From contig DDUN01000010.1 of assembly GCA_002344825.1 (NCBI GenBank), positions 1 to 11,070 of the forward strand: a DNA stretch of 11,070 nt, in the 5' to 3' direction. Positions 9,101-11,070 of this stretch are shown one piece after another (position 1 is the stretch's first letter; the number at the start of each line of letters is the position of its first letter). The notes beneath the pieces were generated by a model that saw only the letters and a list, made by a program, of their open reading frames with translations, was not told the origin of the DNA and did not search any database. The translations under genes and the position numbers were made by a program. The stretch comes from Candidatus Multiplicimicrobium inquinatum (GTDB taxonomy: Bacteria > Omnitrophota > Omnitrophia > Omnitrophales > Aquincolibacteriaceae).

Positions 9101-11070
9101 TTCCTGGCAATTGCAAACCCCGGAATGGAATCTAAAAGATCCAATAGTTTCAATCTTGCTTCTTCCTCAATCCAACGAAAAAGCATGACATCTTCCCGTT
9201 TGAGGGATCCGCTCACAGCGGAATCAGTCAGGCCGGGAACAGCTATTTTGAGCACCTGCCAGGCATCGCCAGTGGCTCCATTCTCCCAATACGGATGCGG
9301 CAATTGCATCGGAGTGTCCAACCGGGCATTTTCAGCGAAAAAATTCCGCAATCCATTTATTTTTTTAATGATTTCCGCCATTCGTGGAACATCTCGACGG
9401 CGGTAAGCCGCGAAAAATCCATCTAATCGAAAAAGAGCCCGCAACGCAGCTTTTTTAACATTTCTGACATCATCCCAGTATCCACGCTCAATTTCAGATG
9501 GATGAATCGCGTCAGGGTTACTTTCGCTAATTAGTTTTGGATAAACAAATTTAATCAGAGCGGACGGAGAACTTCTTTTCCCTCCCAGAAAATCGCGCGG
9601 ATGGTTTAAGCTGCCGCCAAGACCATGATCAGTGAAAAAGACATCCATTCCACCCGTCTTTAATTTACCGTCATTGCTTCTCTGAGGACTTTTATAAGCA
9701 ATCACTCGTTCTCTAAAAATTCTTGCCATCCCGGCAATATCATCCTTTTCCCTTGCCGCAAGAAATCCCGGAATTTGATCGAAAACCGCCGCAATACGCT
9801 CACGAACATAGACTTCATCATTCCAATGTCCGATTGTAATTTCATCCCGGCGATATGCGTCCGGATTTTTAGGATCGACCAATTCCGGTAAAGCCTCCGA
9901 CAAAACTTCATATGGCGATATGCGGGGAAGTTGCTTAAAAATGCCTCTTAACCCTCCGACCTCGCGGTAGTATGAAAGCGGGCCGTTTGGGTAGCGTTTA
10001 TCTTGAGATACGTAAGATGCAACCTCCTTCTCATAAATTTCCCGCATTTTTTTTACATCCTTGGATGCGCGCGCTTCGCGAAATCCGGGTATGGCGTCGA
10101 AAAGTAAAAGAATGTGATAAATGCGATTCGTTGACTGTGTCCAGTATTTACTCTCCACGTTAAGCGGATCAAGGGCGTCCGGATTGCGAACGTCGATCAA
10201 CTTGGGAATAGCTATGCGAAGCAAGGAAGCAGGACTGCCCATTTTAGTTAAATAATCCCGGCGAATAGACATCAGCGTTTTCATGCCGCCTATTTCATAA
10301 AAAAAGATCTGTTGACCTGTTTTTTGAGGCCGCGGAGGATCTCTGCTCAAATCCATTTCACGCGACTGATACCCTTTGACATGCTTTAAGTACAAAGTTG
10401 CCATTTCCTTCAAATTGTTTTTTTCGCGAGCAACCTTAAAGCCCGGAACATTTTCATCTAACACCGCTAACGTATAATTTGCGGCCGTTTCTTTACGTTC
10501 CCAAAAACCTCTCGGGAAAGAAATACCGCTGTCGCGATAGGCGCGGTACCATTCCAAAGCCTCCTCATAACCTAATCCCTTCTTAAGCCGGTCTGAAAGA
10601 GCTACGTCAAATTCTCTTTCTCCCATTTCCGGAACCGGCTTGTCAGTCTTATTTTTTTTACGAGCTTCGGAACGCCTGCGCAGAAAAGAAGAGCTCGGGT
10701 CAACGAAAAAGCCGGTAGGCTGAATATTCGGAATGACCGGATCATGGGGATCGATCGGACTTTCAAAATCAGTATTTTTAAAGAGACGGAAAAAAATGTT
10801 CCCGGCAAGATCAAAAAAAGAAATTCGCCCGGACTTAAAAGAATCAATAAAACTTAAGAAAACCCTCAGTCTCATTTTCCATCCGACAATATCCGCCAAA
10901 TCGCGAGCGTAGCTTTGGGTTTGAAAAAACCAAGACAAGAACTCGTAAATCTGATGAATTATGACCCGAGCTTCACGATGACCGCTGCGGGAAGGAGAAG
11001 TTCCGTGATTCCGAAAAAAATGGAAATCCTTTTCAGCGTCAGCAAATTCCAAATAAGGTCTGACATCCCA
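124..11070 (-). CDS. Giant multidomain, polyprotein-like protein (5' end outside window)
   Basis: One frame stays open from the right edge to the TAA at 124-126, giving at least 3,648 codons. Residue numbers in all entries count from the TTG at 11050-11052; this is only the first possible start in view, because the upstream codons (Trp-Asp-Val-Arg-Pro-Tyr) are also open, so the real N-terminus lies outside the window. The chain carries twelve exact copies of R-S-E-[A/M/V]-R that divide it into blocks of 84 to 652 residues, plus a doubled copy near the C-terminus. Recognisable blocks are five tandem repeats (184-738), GNAT (1421-1603), a membrane region (1925-2195), GNAT (2216-2400), HAD phosphatase-like (2406-2781) and SAM methyltransferase-like (3145-3381). 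The remainder is unrecognised. No stop or frameshift interrupts it. No promoter, ribosome site or signal peptide can be judged because the 5' end is missing. The best guess for function is a precursor or scaffold of linked modification enzymes; this is inference. Confidence 0.93.
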   Translation of the reverse strand, partial: WDVRPYLEFADAEKDFHFFRNHGTSPSRSGHREARVIIHQIYEFLSWFFQTQSYARDLADIVGWKMRLRVFLSFIDSFKSGRISFFDLAGNIFFRLFKNTDFESPIDPHDPVIPNIQPTGFFVDPSSSFLRRRSEARKKNKTDKPVPEMGEREFDVALSDRLKKGLGYEEALEWYRAYRDSGISFPRGFWERKETAANYTLAVLDENVPGFKVAREKNNLKEMATLYLKHVKGYQSREMDLSRDPPRPQKTGQQIFFYEIGGMKTLMSIRRDYLTKMGSPASLLRIAIPKLIDVRNPDALDPLNVESKYWTQSTNRIYHILLLFDAIPGFREARASKDVKKMREIYEKEVASYVSQDKRYPNGPLSYYREVGGLRGIFKQLPRISPYEVLSEALPELVDPKNPDAYRRDEITIGHWNDEVYVRERIAAVFDQIPGFLAAREKDDIAGMARIFRERVIAYKSPQRSNDGKLKTGGMDVFFTDHGLGGSLNHPRDFLGGKRSSPSALIKFVYPKLISESNPDAIHPSEIERGYWDDVRNVKKAALRALFRLDGFFAAYRRRDVPRMAEIIKKINGLRNFFAENARLDTPMQLPHPYWENGATGDAWQVLKIAVPGLTDSAVSGSLKREDVMLFRWIEEEARLKLLDLLDSIPGFAIARKQYADDESTRQQTLKTMADLYRLHVLSLKGDLGVRGGQSQFFTSVNELMSGNYSFMPAGRGPRRLLDFVIPGLVDENNPNALHPIELTNRARLDKADLALLFASPGSVSTRKFDVMPGDFPAVTDQDSSAARERSEARLNDEDRELLAYSAGQINQARALLPQIATMLKTAKRKNFDVADLEKQKPWDFEETLVNLASSNRMMREAVRQFYEIYSKVEPRPARSEMRVVLTFGLSNGEPVIQLSLKQPQIDLIKKWLEGYYPEDYQAELVFEDKNRLQYRLDGQAHKVQPGDVVIFKPKRGTVKKFEDRDIHLTGSYVFRVETDSFSYWGEKRGSLVRMQNKAQMNLGWWSQAELSKAGVDDISQYRQAFHIDMSVLDQNGKKAPNSLRDSIILSPDLFDFFIIKKTSRSEARKDISQPEIGDDFGKALEGNVHTALSWLQRHPDVYQNWKDKMGLFVRHFSRRGNSLDRRSVALEIMELFEKAYLLTEHRSHGKALGPAEQQIKVTFAFNVERSAVEVLGAARLDPEGKVYHHGDLFDELHIDLDRDNLLKPMILGTFVGAAPASYAGEIDIAFMGDEFSAERRRVLAILLLDGGIPKDKKLKLNINGNPQKDVRTLKDLYPRRESLLNHPNLGPRIREELAGKSAEFISIYRQKLKLPQHDKIGLKSWLRDDDKFALGVNEAAKNVLSKNKYRPLLRYEIKQFRKALRSLNANYYAAKEVPFYLELRKYYGLSTVPDELQTQNPGLYAAALREGYEWKNNVWGRSEARVNTDAVSVEIRPLQKGQSVSDVLSRSRNFADLMESAYGTGNGSVFELKRINLNDPNTVVVAAANSQNKLVGYFVASPFKSVSRKTFLSPGLTSQDLGGVPEKKAYYVHSTVIHPDYQQSTLLWKMWNLFRTELNRRGVTHVLMHVEKGGRVEKAWLARGAVVVESDQSSGKTNLLRMPINRHARSEARRFDLKLTVKRLMRTSTGNTGLPSIQDMEALAELEKARVLRFGSGSDEAKMFILEEMGISSIQYAMASAFAGGMYFGTVWHESFIRWIAQGREISSKKAAKILGLTPPLVGIVILEGFSEEAYLDAEYLNRQLMLAEILHLLEGSFIDHPLWDTRKPQQLMVAKETINALLQLLFLNEDELDEFYSAHAEWTLAQRRALYQRYRSKPKLNPASDIPSVLKILREDILNQNKVSSRSSKTVFEVLMGDQARKRGQLGALKKYLQILRERERFSDYQSIFPAIVKRSEVRSDHTTSEVATVRPRGDDELIGKQISKNQFYRKVTIGTVVWGLLEVASWYFGFPFIFSLYSWINTFYWGNFALGSLITSGLIASATGAIADYYTQLISDYPAYLYHVKKRFAAFMGVRFLTGVVAFIANIYLIDLFAAPLLRAVLSGAVGVSLSSLVSVYFNGYWNRRGVEEMKARGDASPEKIDELQAAYSVRSQWGKDLKGVWGRLPVLLTQHHIAQDIVPEYLRIPTIFVLGLFMQLFRNYMVNSQKPSFDLKTYLKVNLSVVGLIFILGGASALSIVFASIALIGITIGYFAVTAQTKEVSDKQPLQAQMSESVPDIKSRLFSTEESQSFFQKLLKELKRRGLAMARDGSDIPLDHEDVLHTNTRVFIWDRGADISGKRSYNRFYRWNRRDNAGGIILFGDQDVPILGYVVFNRIGEKSFQLRFQVFESEAGMPGYRGQGHGRRLVDFLKIYFSQYFNPKPNELFFYLSDGEARQSSALTASLIKLGFELTEDPQRLILKLNRSEMRLVPATFDLKRIIPADKQNKKVRVVFISDNTGTLTEHHGEPMLSQISSGLEKVLEDPRNAVIVNSGDPKKKLEQAHAGVMRAVYGKDPQTPYYFVWDGGAAAGRAADNGQIFQLYRTEDWPESMRVEFAKMLAHAFFDALLDEIKKEVRQADLAGLDKEKVESLRQEALAAIETKRRSGDWSRIGPDGKNLVLNLWPEKWGEGAFIYDSGSKMAIDLVLPNKANGFGGSRFFREIEKNYRRALGESLFSGQQVQTFAGSNFFDISILSKVQTVERVVETRILPTVQEDEIILFVIIGDGANDIPTMTEAGRLQRMIPGSAVLPVYLSHEEGFASDLPVDGFVSPKEKLQGTIPVLNFANAVSGKKVSETGVLSLLQWRSEMRPNKVLFLIELESLLLRSSAFPQDVKISVLRQPDNLSVTGIYQRETRTAKIEFTWHPEEMKWKFRLIAEEKHEALTTAVITQTDWISTSTDWAEAQAQVTGEFHLIVARANHILYPDDRERIAASFAAGAGIDQFRLDTSFSEIEKTAESDPKKAFEQRIAALKAVNSNMKERYDAALAELIPRAAEEAILFGGDGWPKLTKGDFIYKRSQILPGEMAQRVFVFVKAFTKGDWIHEEAFKNLPNGKYVLFKDLSQEGLVYIIPLDVFKRQSEIGYQVKLVPYQAPVTAVILDLNTAAIEILKQKGVKTVSIPGAAEMPFEGVGEQVLGYMLAETGKTYEISLTGTHAVIQPAAQRSEMRNINLSADDKWFFDLLRDISKPIFAQKYSILLGGRPSIWKKTRAGIFVPSPMDEVILALKPIVTSEHDFIDLGSGLNTALIVATHLGVHKAVGIEGDESLFVDGKAVLDRFTAEFGRQRSFSTSSKYAFEKIAVIKGNFLDASKINLITLNGKVEPGRKRIYYYFAGGSAGLENMKHRSQLLERIENVPAGSYFVLYGAKPNTKGDLNVEILKKKFGEPRVMTFPNGSGTNSYIFNIGRSEARSLRSEARSVRSNSEMNDSRLEDGDETRFQTWMEAQMAADTERMVELARRAEPARAQAEFENEMEGLRQAVLDGSITKAAPVIFYSPDIHDALLGLVKGLRDAFQARPNALNLAIVFPSKETKGYFESVIGEVGTNIHLLEQNAESLIRLNRMIENKEWRGAVSLFFAPQFFVAGLRPELKLRAVDAPMLLQQTVMPAVPKLIRYFSSTLVVNAQTLAAGLPEFAVHMRYEAETGWTLLDSILETLAILPRTFQISA
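127..873 (-). other. Unrecognised C-terminal domain (residues 3394-3642)
   Basis: This last block of about 249 residues ends at the TAA. It starts with a polar region and a highly charged helix (about 3405-3455, rich in Ala, Glu, Arg and Met), then shows an alpha/beta pattern: a strand with Pro-Val-Ile-Phe-Tyr-Ser-Pro-Asp, a helix, the strand Leu-Asn-Leu-Ala-Ile-Val-Phe, another helix, and Ala-Val-Ser-Leu-Phe-Phe. This could be a small nucleotide-binding-like or receiver-like fold, but no glycine loop or conserved acid cluster is evident. It lacks a sorting signal, a membrane anchor or a repeat, so nothing at the C-terminus indicates cell-surface attachment. Confidence 0.45.
841..909 (-). repeat. 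Tandem double RSEAR with a degenerate third unit
   Basis: Unlike the other sites, the punctuation peptide occurs here as a seven-residue tandem: RSEAR-Ser-Leu (3382-3388), RSEAR-Ser-Val (3389-3395), then Arg-Ser-Asn-Ser-Glu-Met (3396-3401), which may be a decayed third copy. The codons differ between the copies (Glu as GAA then GAG; first Arg as CGC then AGG then CGT), so it is either an old duplication or independently maintained. The stretch separates the methyltransferase-like domain from the C-terminal domain. Confidence 0.85.
910..1620 (-). other. Class I SAM-dependent methyltransferase-like domain (residues 3145-3381)
   Basis: The nucleotide-binding core of a Rossmann-type methyltransferase is visible. 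Motif I is Asp-Phe-Ile-Asp-Leu-Gly-Ser-Gly-Leu (3211-3219), the glycine loop that holds S-adenosylmethionine. Motif II is Ala-Val-Gly-Ile-Glu-Gly-Asp (3234-3240), whose Glu3238 would bind the ribose hydroxyls. Ile-Lys-Gly-Asn-Phe-Leu-Asp (3278-3284) fits the next conserved strand and acidic turn. Ile-Tyr-Tyr-Tyr-Phe-Ala-Gly-Gly (3304-3311) occupies the motif IV position, where the catalytic or substrate-binding loop lies. The last strands (Ser-Tyr-Phe-Val-Leu-Tyr, 3335-3340, and the Ser-Tyr-Ile-Phe-Asn strand near 3375) complete the sheet. About 65 residues before motif I form an N-terminal extension. The acceptor cannot be inferred. Its length of 237 residues is normal for a free-standing enzyme of this class. 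Confidence 0.8.
1636..2694 (-). other. Unrecognised alpha/beta segment (residues 2787-3139)
   Basis: This 353-residue block follows RSEMR and opens with a hydrophobic strand-like stretch. The first 110 residues alternate strands with Trp and Thr. The middle (about 2910-3000) is helical and rich in Ala, Glu and Lys, with a Gly-Gly-Asp-Gly-Trp turn near its end. The last third has clear strand patterns, for example around Ala-Val-Ile-Leu-Asp-Leu-Asn and a Thr-Val-Ser-Ile-Pro-Gly-Ala-Ala-Glu stretch. It may be two domains. I do not recognise a family or an active site. Confidence 0.45.
2710..3837 (-). other. HAD-superfamily phosphatase-like domain (residues 2406-2781)
   Basis: The four signatures of the haloacid dehalogenase fold can be placed. 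Motif I is Val-Phe-Ile-Ser-Asp-Asn-Thr-Gly-Thr-Leu-Thr, with nucleophile Asp2433. Motif II is Val-Ile-Val-Asn-Ser-Gly-Asp, with Ser2469. The likely motif III lysine is Lys2673, in Ile-Leu-Ser-Lys-Val-Gln-Thr-Val. Motif IV is Ile-Gly-Asp-Gly-Ala-Asn-Asp (2700-2706). The roughly 200 residues between motifs II and III would form a large cap, as in the Cof and sucrose-phosphatase type of HAD proteins. The second position after the nucleophile is Thr2435, where phosphatases normally have an Asp that acts as general acid and base; a Thr there is the arrangement of P-type ATPases. There is no other ATPase feature, so altered or slow phosphatase chemistry is more likely. The substrate is unknown. Confidence 0.82.
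3853..4407 (-). other. GNAT acetyltransferase domain with intact acetyl-CoA loop (residues 2216-2400)
   Basis: This is a second GCN5-related N-acetyltransferase module, sitting directly after the membrane spans. The strand Gly-Gly-Ile-Ile-Leu-Phe (2292-2297) and Pro-Ile-Leu-Gly-Tyr-Val-Val-Phe (2303-2310) match the central sheet. The pyrophosphate loop Tyr-Arg-Gly-Gln-Gly-His-Gly-Arg-Arg-Leu (2334-2343) is a canonical Arg/Gln-x-x-Gly-x-Gly motif leading into a helix (2341-2353). A Glu-Leu-Phe-Phe-Tyr-Leu strand (2360-2365) and Ala-Leu-Thr-Ala-Ser-Leu-Ile-Lys-Leu-Gly-Phe-Glu (2376-2387) complete the C-terminal half of the fold, the latter being the usual 'helix then Leu-Gly-Phe' ending. By family knowledge this should bind acetyl-CoA; the acceptor is unknown. 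The region before it (2216-2290) is charged and may form part of the substrate site. Confidence 0.82.
4468..5280 (-). other. Polytopic membrane domain, possibly Mpv17/PMP22-like (residues 1925-2195)
   Basis: Hydrophobic stretches long enough to cross a membrane occur near residues 1928-1951, 1960-1984, 2006-2030, 2033-2055, 2121-2136, 2155-2173 and 2174-2193, so six to eight spans are likely. A charged loop separates the first four from the rest (2059-2100). Several features recall the Mpv17/PMP22 family: Thr-Ser-Gly-Leu followed by Asp-x-x-x-Gln (1972-1989), a Trp-rich approach (Trp2091, Trp2099, Pro2103), then Val-Pro-x-x-Leu-Arg (2116-2121) and an Arg-Asn-Tyr at the end of the next span (2136-2138). 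The match is from memory and imperfect, since the usual Gly-Asp and Asn-Phe pairs are altered. If the topology holds, it anchors the giant chain in a membrane. It shares a block with the downstream GNAT domain, with no punctuation motif between them. Confidence 0.7.
5383..6228 (-). other. Unrecognised mostly helical segment (residues 1609-1890)
   Basis: This 282-residue block is predicted by eye to be largely helical. A Gly-, Ala- and aromatic-rich stretch (about residues 1660-1695) is moderately hydrophobic but interrupted by charges, so I do not call it a membrane span. It is followed by Leu-, Glu- and Asp-rich helices (about 1720-1790) and a strongly basic tail rich in Arg and Lys before RSEVR. 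A stretch reading Ser-Ser-Lys-Lys-Ala-Ala-Lys-Ile-Leu-Gly-Leu-Thr-Pro-Pro (about 1697-1710) resembles the turn and second helix of a helix-turn-helix, which is only suggestive. No family is recognised. Confidence 0.4.
6244..6792 (-). other. GNAT-like N-acetyltransferase domain, degenerate acetyl-CoA loop (residues 1421-1603)
   Basis: This block has the layout of the GCN5-related N-acetyltransferase fold, which moves an acetyl group from acetyl-CoA to an amine. A strand with Lys-Leu-Val-Gly-Tyr-Phe-Val (1488-1494) precedes a beta-strand and loop, Val-His-Ser-Thr-Val-Ile-His-Pro-Asp-Tyr (1527-1536), then a long helix (about 1541-1556), a strand with His-Val-Leu-Met-His-Val (1560-1565), and an Ala-Trp-Leu-Ala-Arg-Gly-Ala segment (1574-1580) matching the usual end of the fold. 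The pyrophosphate-binding loop, normally Gln/Arg-x-x-Gly-x-Gly/Ala, reads Gln-Gln-Ser-Thr-Leu-Leu here, so both glycines are missing. Acetyl-CoA binding may be weakened or lost, and the domain could be an inactive partner of the second GNAT further along. The substrate is unknown. Confidence 0.7.
6808..7863 (-). other. Unrecognised segment (residues 1064-1415)
   Basis: This 352-residue block has three visible parts. The first, about 80 residues, is helical with several Trp and His. The centre has a more beta-like pattern and acidic patches such as His-Ile-Asp-Leu-Asp-Arg-Asp. The third is a long basic helical stretch rich in Lys, Arg, Leu and Tyr. It may be more than one domain, but no punctuation motif divides it. 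I found no Walker, Rossmann, protease or nuclease signature and do not assign a function. Confidence 0.45.
7879..8421 (-). other. Unrecognised segment with beta-rich core (residues 878-1058)
   Basis: This 181-residue block begins immediately after an RSEMR, so its first strand (Val-Val-Leu-Thr-Phe) would directly follow a Met-Arg if the motif were an internal start. The middle has alternating hydrophobic and charged residues and a Pro-Gly-Asp-Val-Val-Ile turn (about 937-942) typical of small beta barrels. The later part is rich in aromatics (Tyr, Trp, Phe). It ends in Lys-Lys-Thr-Ser before RSEAR. I see no catalytic motif and recognise no family. Confidence 0.45.
8437..8688 (-). other. Small helical segment (residues 789-872)
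   Basis: This 84-residue block lies between an RSEAR and an RSEMR. Its composition (Leu, Ala, Glu, Lys, Arg, with few Gly or Pro until the end) suggests two or three helices, and the end is Pro-rich just before the next motif. It is the shortest full block between motifs, about the size of a minimal independent helical bundle. No family is recognised and no catalytic signature is visible. Confidence 0.5.
8839..10503 (-). repeat. Five tandem protein repeats of about 100-120 residues (residues 184-738)
   Basis: Five units start near Trp184, Trp304, Trp410, Trp526 and Trp627, with periods of 120, 106, 116 and 101. The shared pattern runs: Trp; a helix ending in Asp-x-Ile-Pro-Gly-Phe (202-205, 321-324, 427-430, a divergent Leu-Asp-Gly-Phe at 543-546, and 643-646); Ala-Arg; Met-(Ala) followed by a Tyr and a Val a few residues on; a variable basic stretch; an aromatic pair (FF or YY) with Gly-Gly nearby; Ser-Pro or a similar turn before Leu-Leu or Leu-Ile; Pro-x-Leu; and Asn-Pro-Asp-Ala near the end. 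Unit 4 is shortened and lacks the Asn-Pro-Asp-Ala signature. The layout of short helices with Trp, Gly-Gly and Pro-x-Leu anchors loosely recalls helix-turn-helix repeat arrays in other large proteins, but I cannot assign a family. A binding or scaffold role is a guess. It lies between the first two RSEAR motifs, preceded by about 50 lysine- and glutamate-rich residues. Confidence 0.85.
10675..11070 (-). other. Unrecognised domain end before the first motif (residues 1-126)
   Basis: This is the part of the giant protein nearest the window edge, so it is probably the C-terminal portion of a block that starts outside. It has aromatic-rich helical stretches around residues 30-60 and 60-95 and a Pro- and Asp-rich tail (about 95-120) leading into the first RSEAR. 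No membrane span is convincing. A degenerate motif-like string, R-S-G-H-R-E-A-R, occurs at residues 22-29 (10966-10989) and might be a decayed or interrupted copy of the punctuation peptide. I do not recognise a family. Confidence 0.5.

Larger units (their letters stand above)
874..10674 (-). repeat. Twelve interdomain R-S-E-[A/M/V]-R pentapeptide motifs
   Basis: Exact copies, given as nucleotide span (residues): 10660-10674 (127-131, RSEAR); 8689-8703 (784-788, RSEAR); 8422-8436 (873-877, RSEMR); 7864-7878 (1059-1063, RSEAR); 6793-6807 (1416-1420, RSEAR); 6229-6243 (1604-1608, RSEAR); 5368-5382 (1891-1895, RSEVR); 3838-3852 (2401-2405, RSEMR); 2695-2709 (2782-2786, RSEMR); 1621-1635 (3140-3144, RSEMR); 895-909 (3382-3386, RSEAR); 874-888 (3389-3393, RSEAR). 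Wherever the flanking domains can be recognised, the motif lies just outside them, so it behaves as a linker or boundary mark. Codons differ between copies (Arg as CGT, CGC, CGG, CGA, AGA or AGG; Ser as TCC, TCT or TCG), so the conservation is at the peptide level. Possible roles are protease site, docking peptide or fusion scar. Confidence 0.95.

Noticed and set aside
10072..10092. Gly-Phe-Arg-Glu-Ala-Arg (about residues 322-327) as another punctuation copy
   Set aside because: It sits inside the second tandem repeat at the position where the other units carry variants of the same helix; the match is chance.
874..10674. The repeated motif as a mobile DNA element or CRISPR-like repeat
   Set aside because: Nucleotide sequences of the copies differ at most degenerate positions and the spacing is irregular (7 to 657 residues), so there is no DNA-level repeat.
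11050..11052. TTG as the real start of the giant gene
   Set aside because: The upstream codons remain open to the window edge and there is no ribosome-binding sequence visible; it is only the first start-like codon in view.

Overview
The window is almost entirely one gene: a single open reading frame on the minus strand that runs in from the right edge (11070) and stops at a TAA at 124-126. It is uninterrupted for more than 3,640 codons and its true start lies outside the window, because the codons upstream of the first start-like triplet (TTG at 11050-11052) stay open to the edge. Only about 123 bases of non-genic sequence lie beyond the stop; they are GC-rich and rich in inverted repeats. 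I saw no tRNA, rRNA, CRISPR array, insertion sequence or second convincing gene.

The protein is built as a string of unrelated domains separated by a short recurrent peptide, R-S-E-[A/M/V]-R. I count twelve exact copies (seven RSEAR, four RSEMR and one RSEVR), and they fall at what look like domain boundaries. In order from the N-terminal side: an unrecognised stretch; a large block of five tandem repeats of about 100-120 residues; a small helical segment; two unrecognised segments of about 180 and 350 residues; a GNAT-like acetyltransferase domain with a degenerate acetyl-CoA loop; an unrecognised, mostly helical segment; a polytopic membrane segment (possibly Mpv17/PMP22-like) followed by a second GNAT domain with a textbook loop; a HAD-superfamily phosphatase-like domain; an unrecognised segment; a SAM-dependent methyltransferase-like domain; a doubled motif; and an unrecognised C-terminal alpha/beta domain.

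Giant genes are a known feature of Candidatus Omnitrophota, and from memory RSE-x-R type peptides recur in large proteins of that phylum, so I place the source there with moderate confidence; no marker gene in the window confirms it. The most interesting point is the layout: domains that normally exist as separate enzymes (two acetyltransferases, a phosphatase, a methyltransferase, a membrane protein) are fused in one chain with a near-invariant punctuating pentapeptide written with varied codons. This looks like a bacterial polyprotein with processing sites, or a modular protein with a conserved linker or docking peptide. The sequence alone cannot separate these options.
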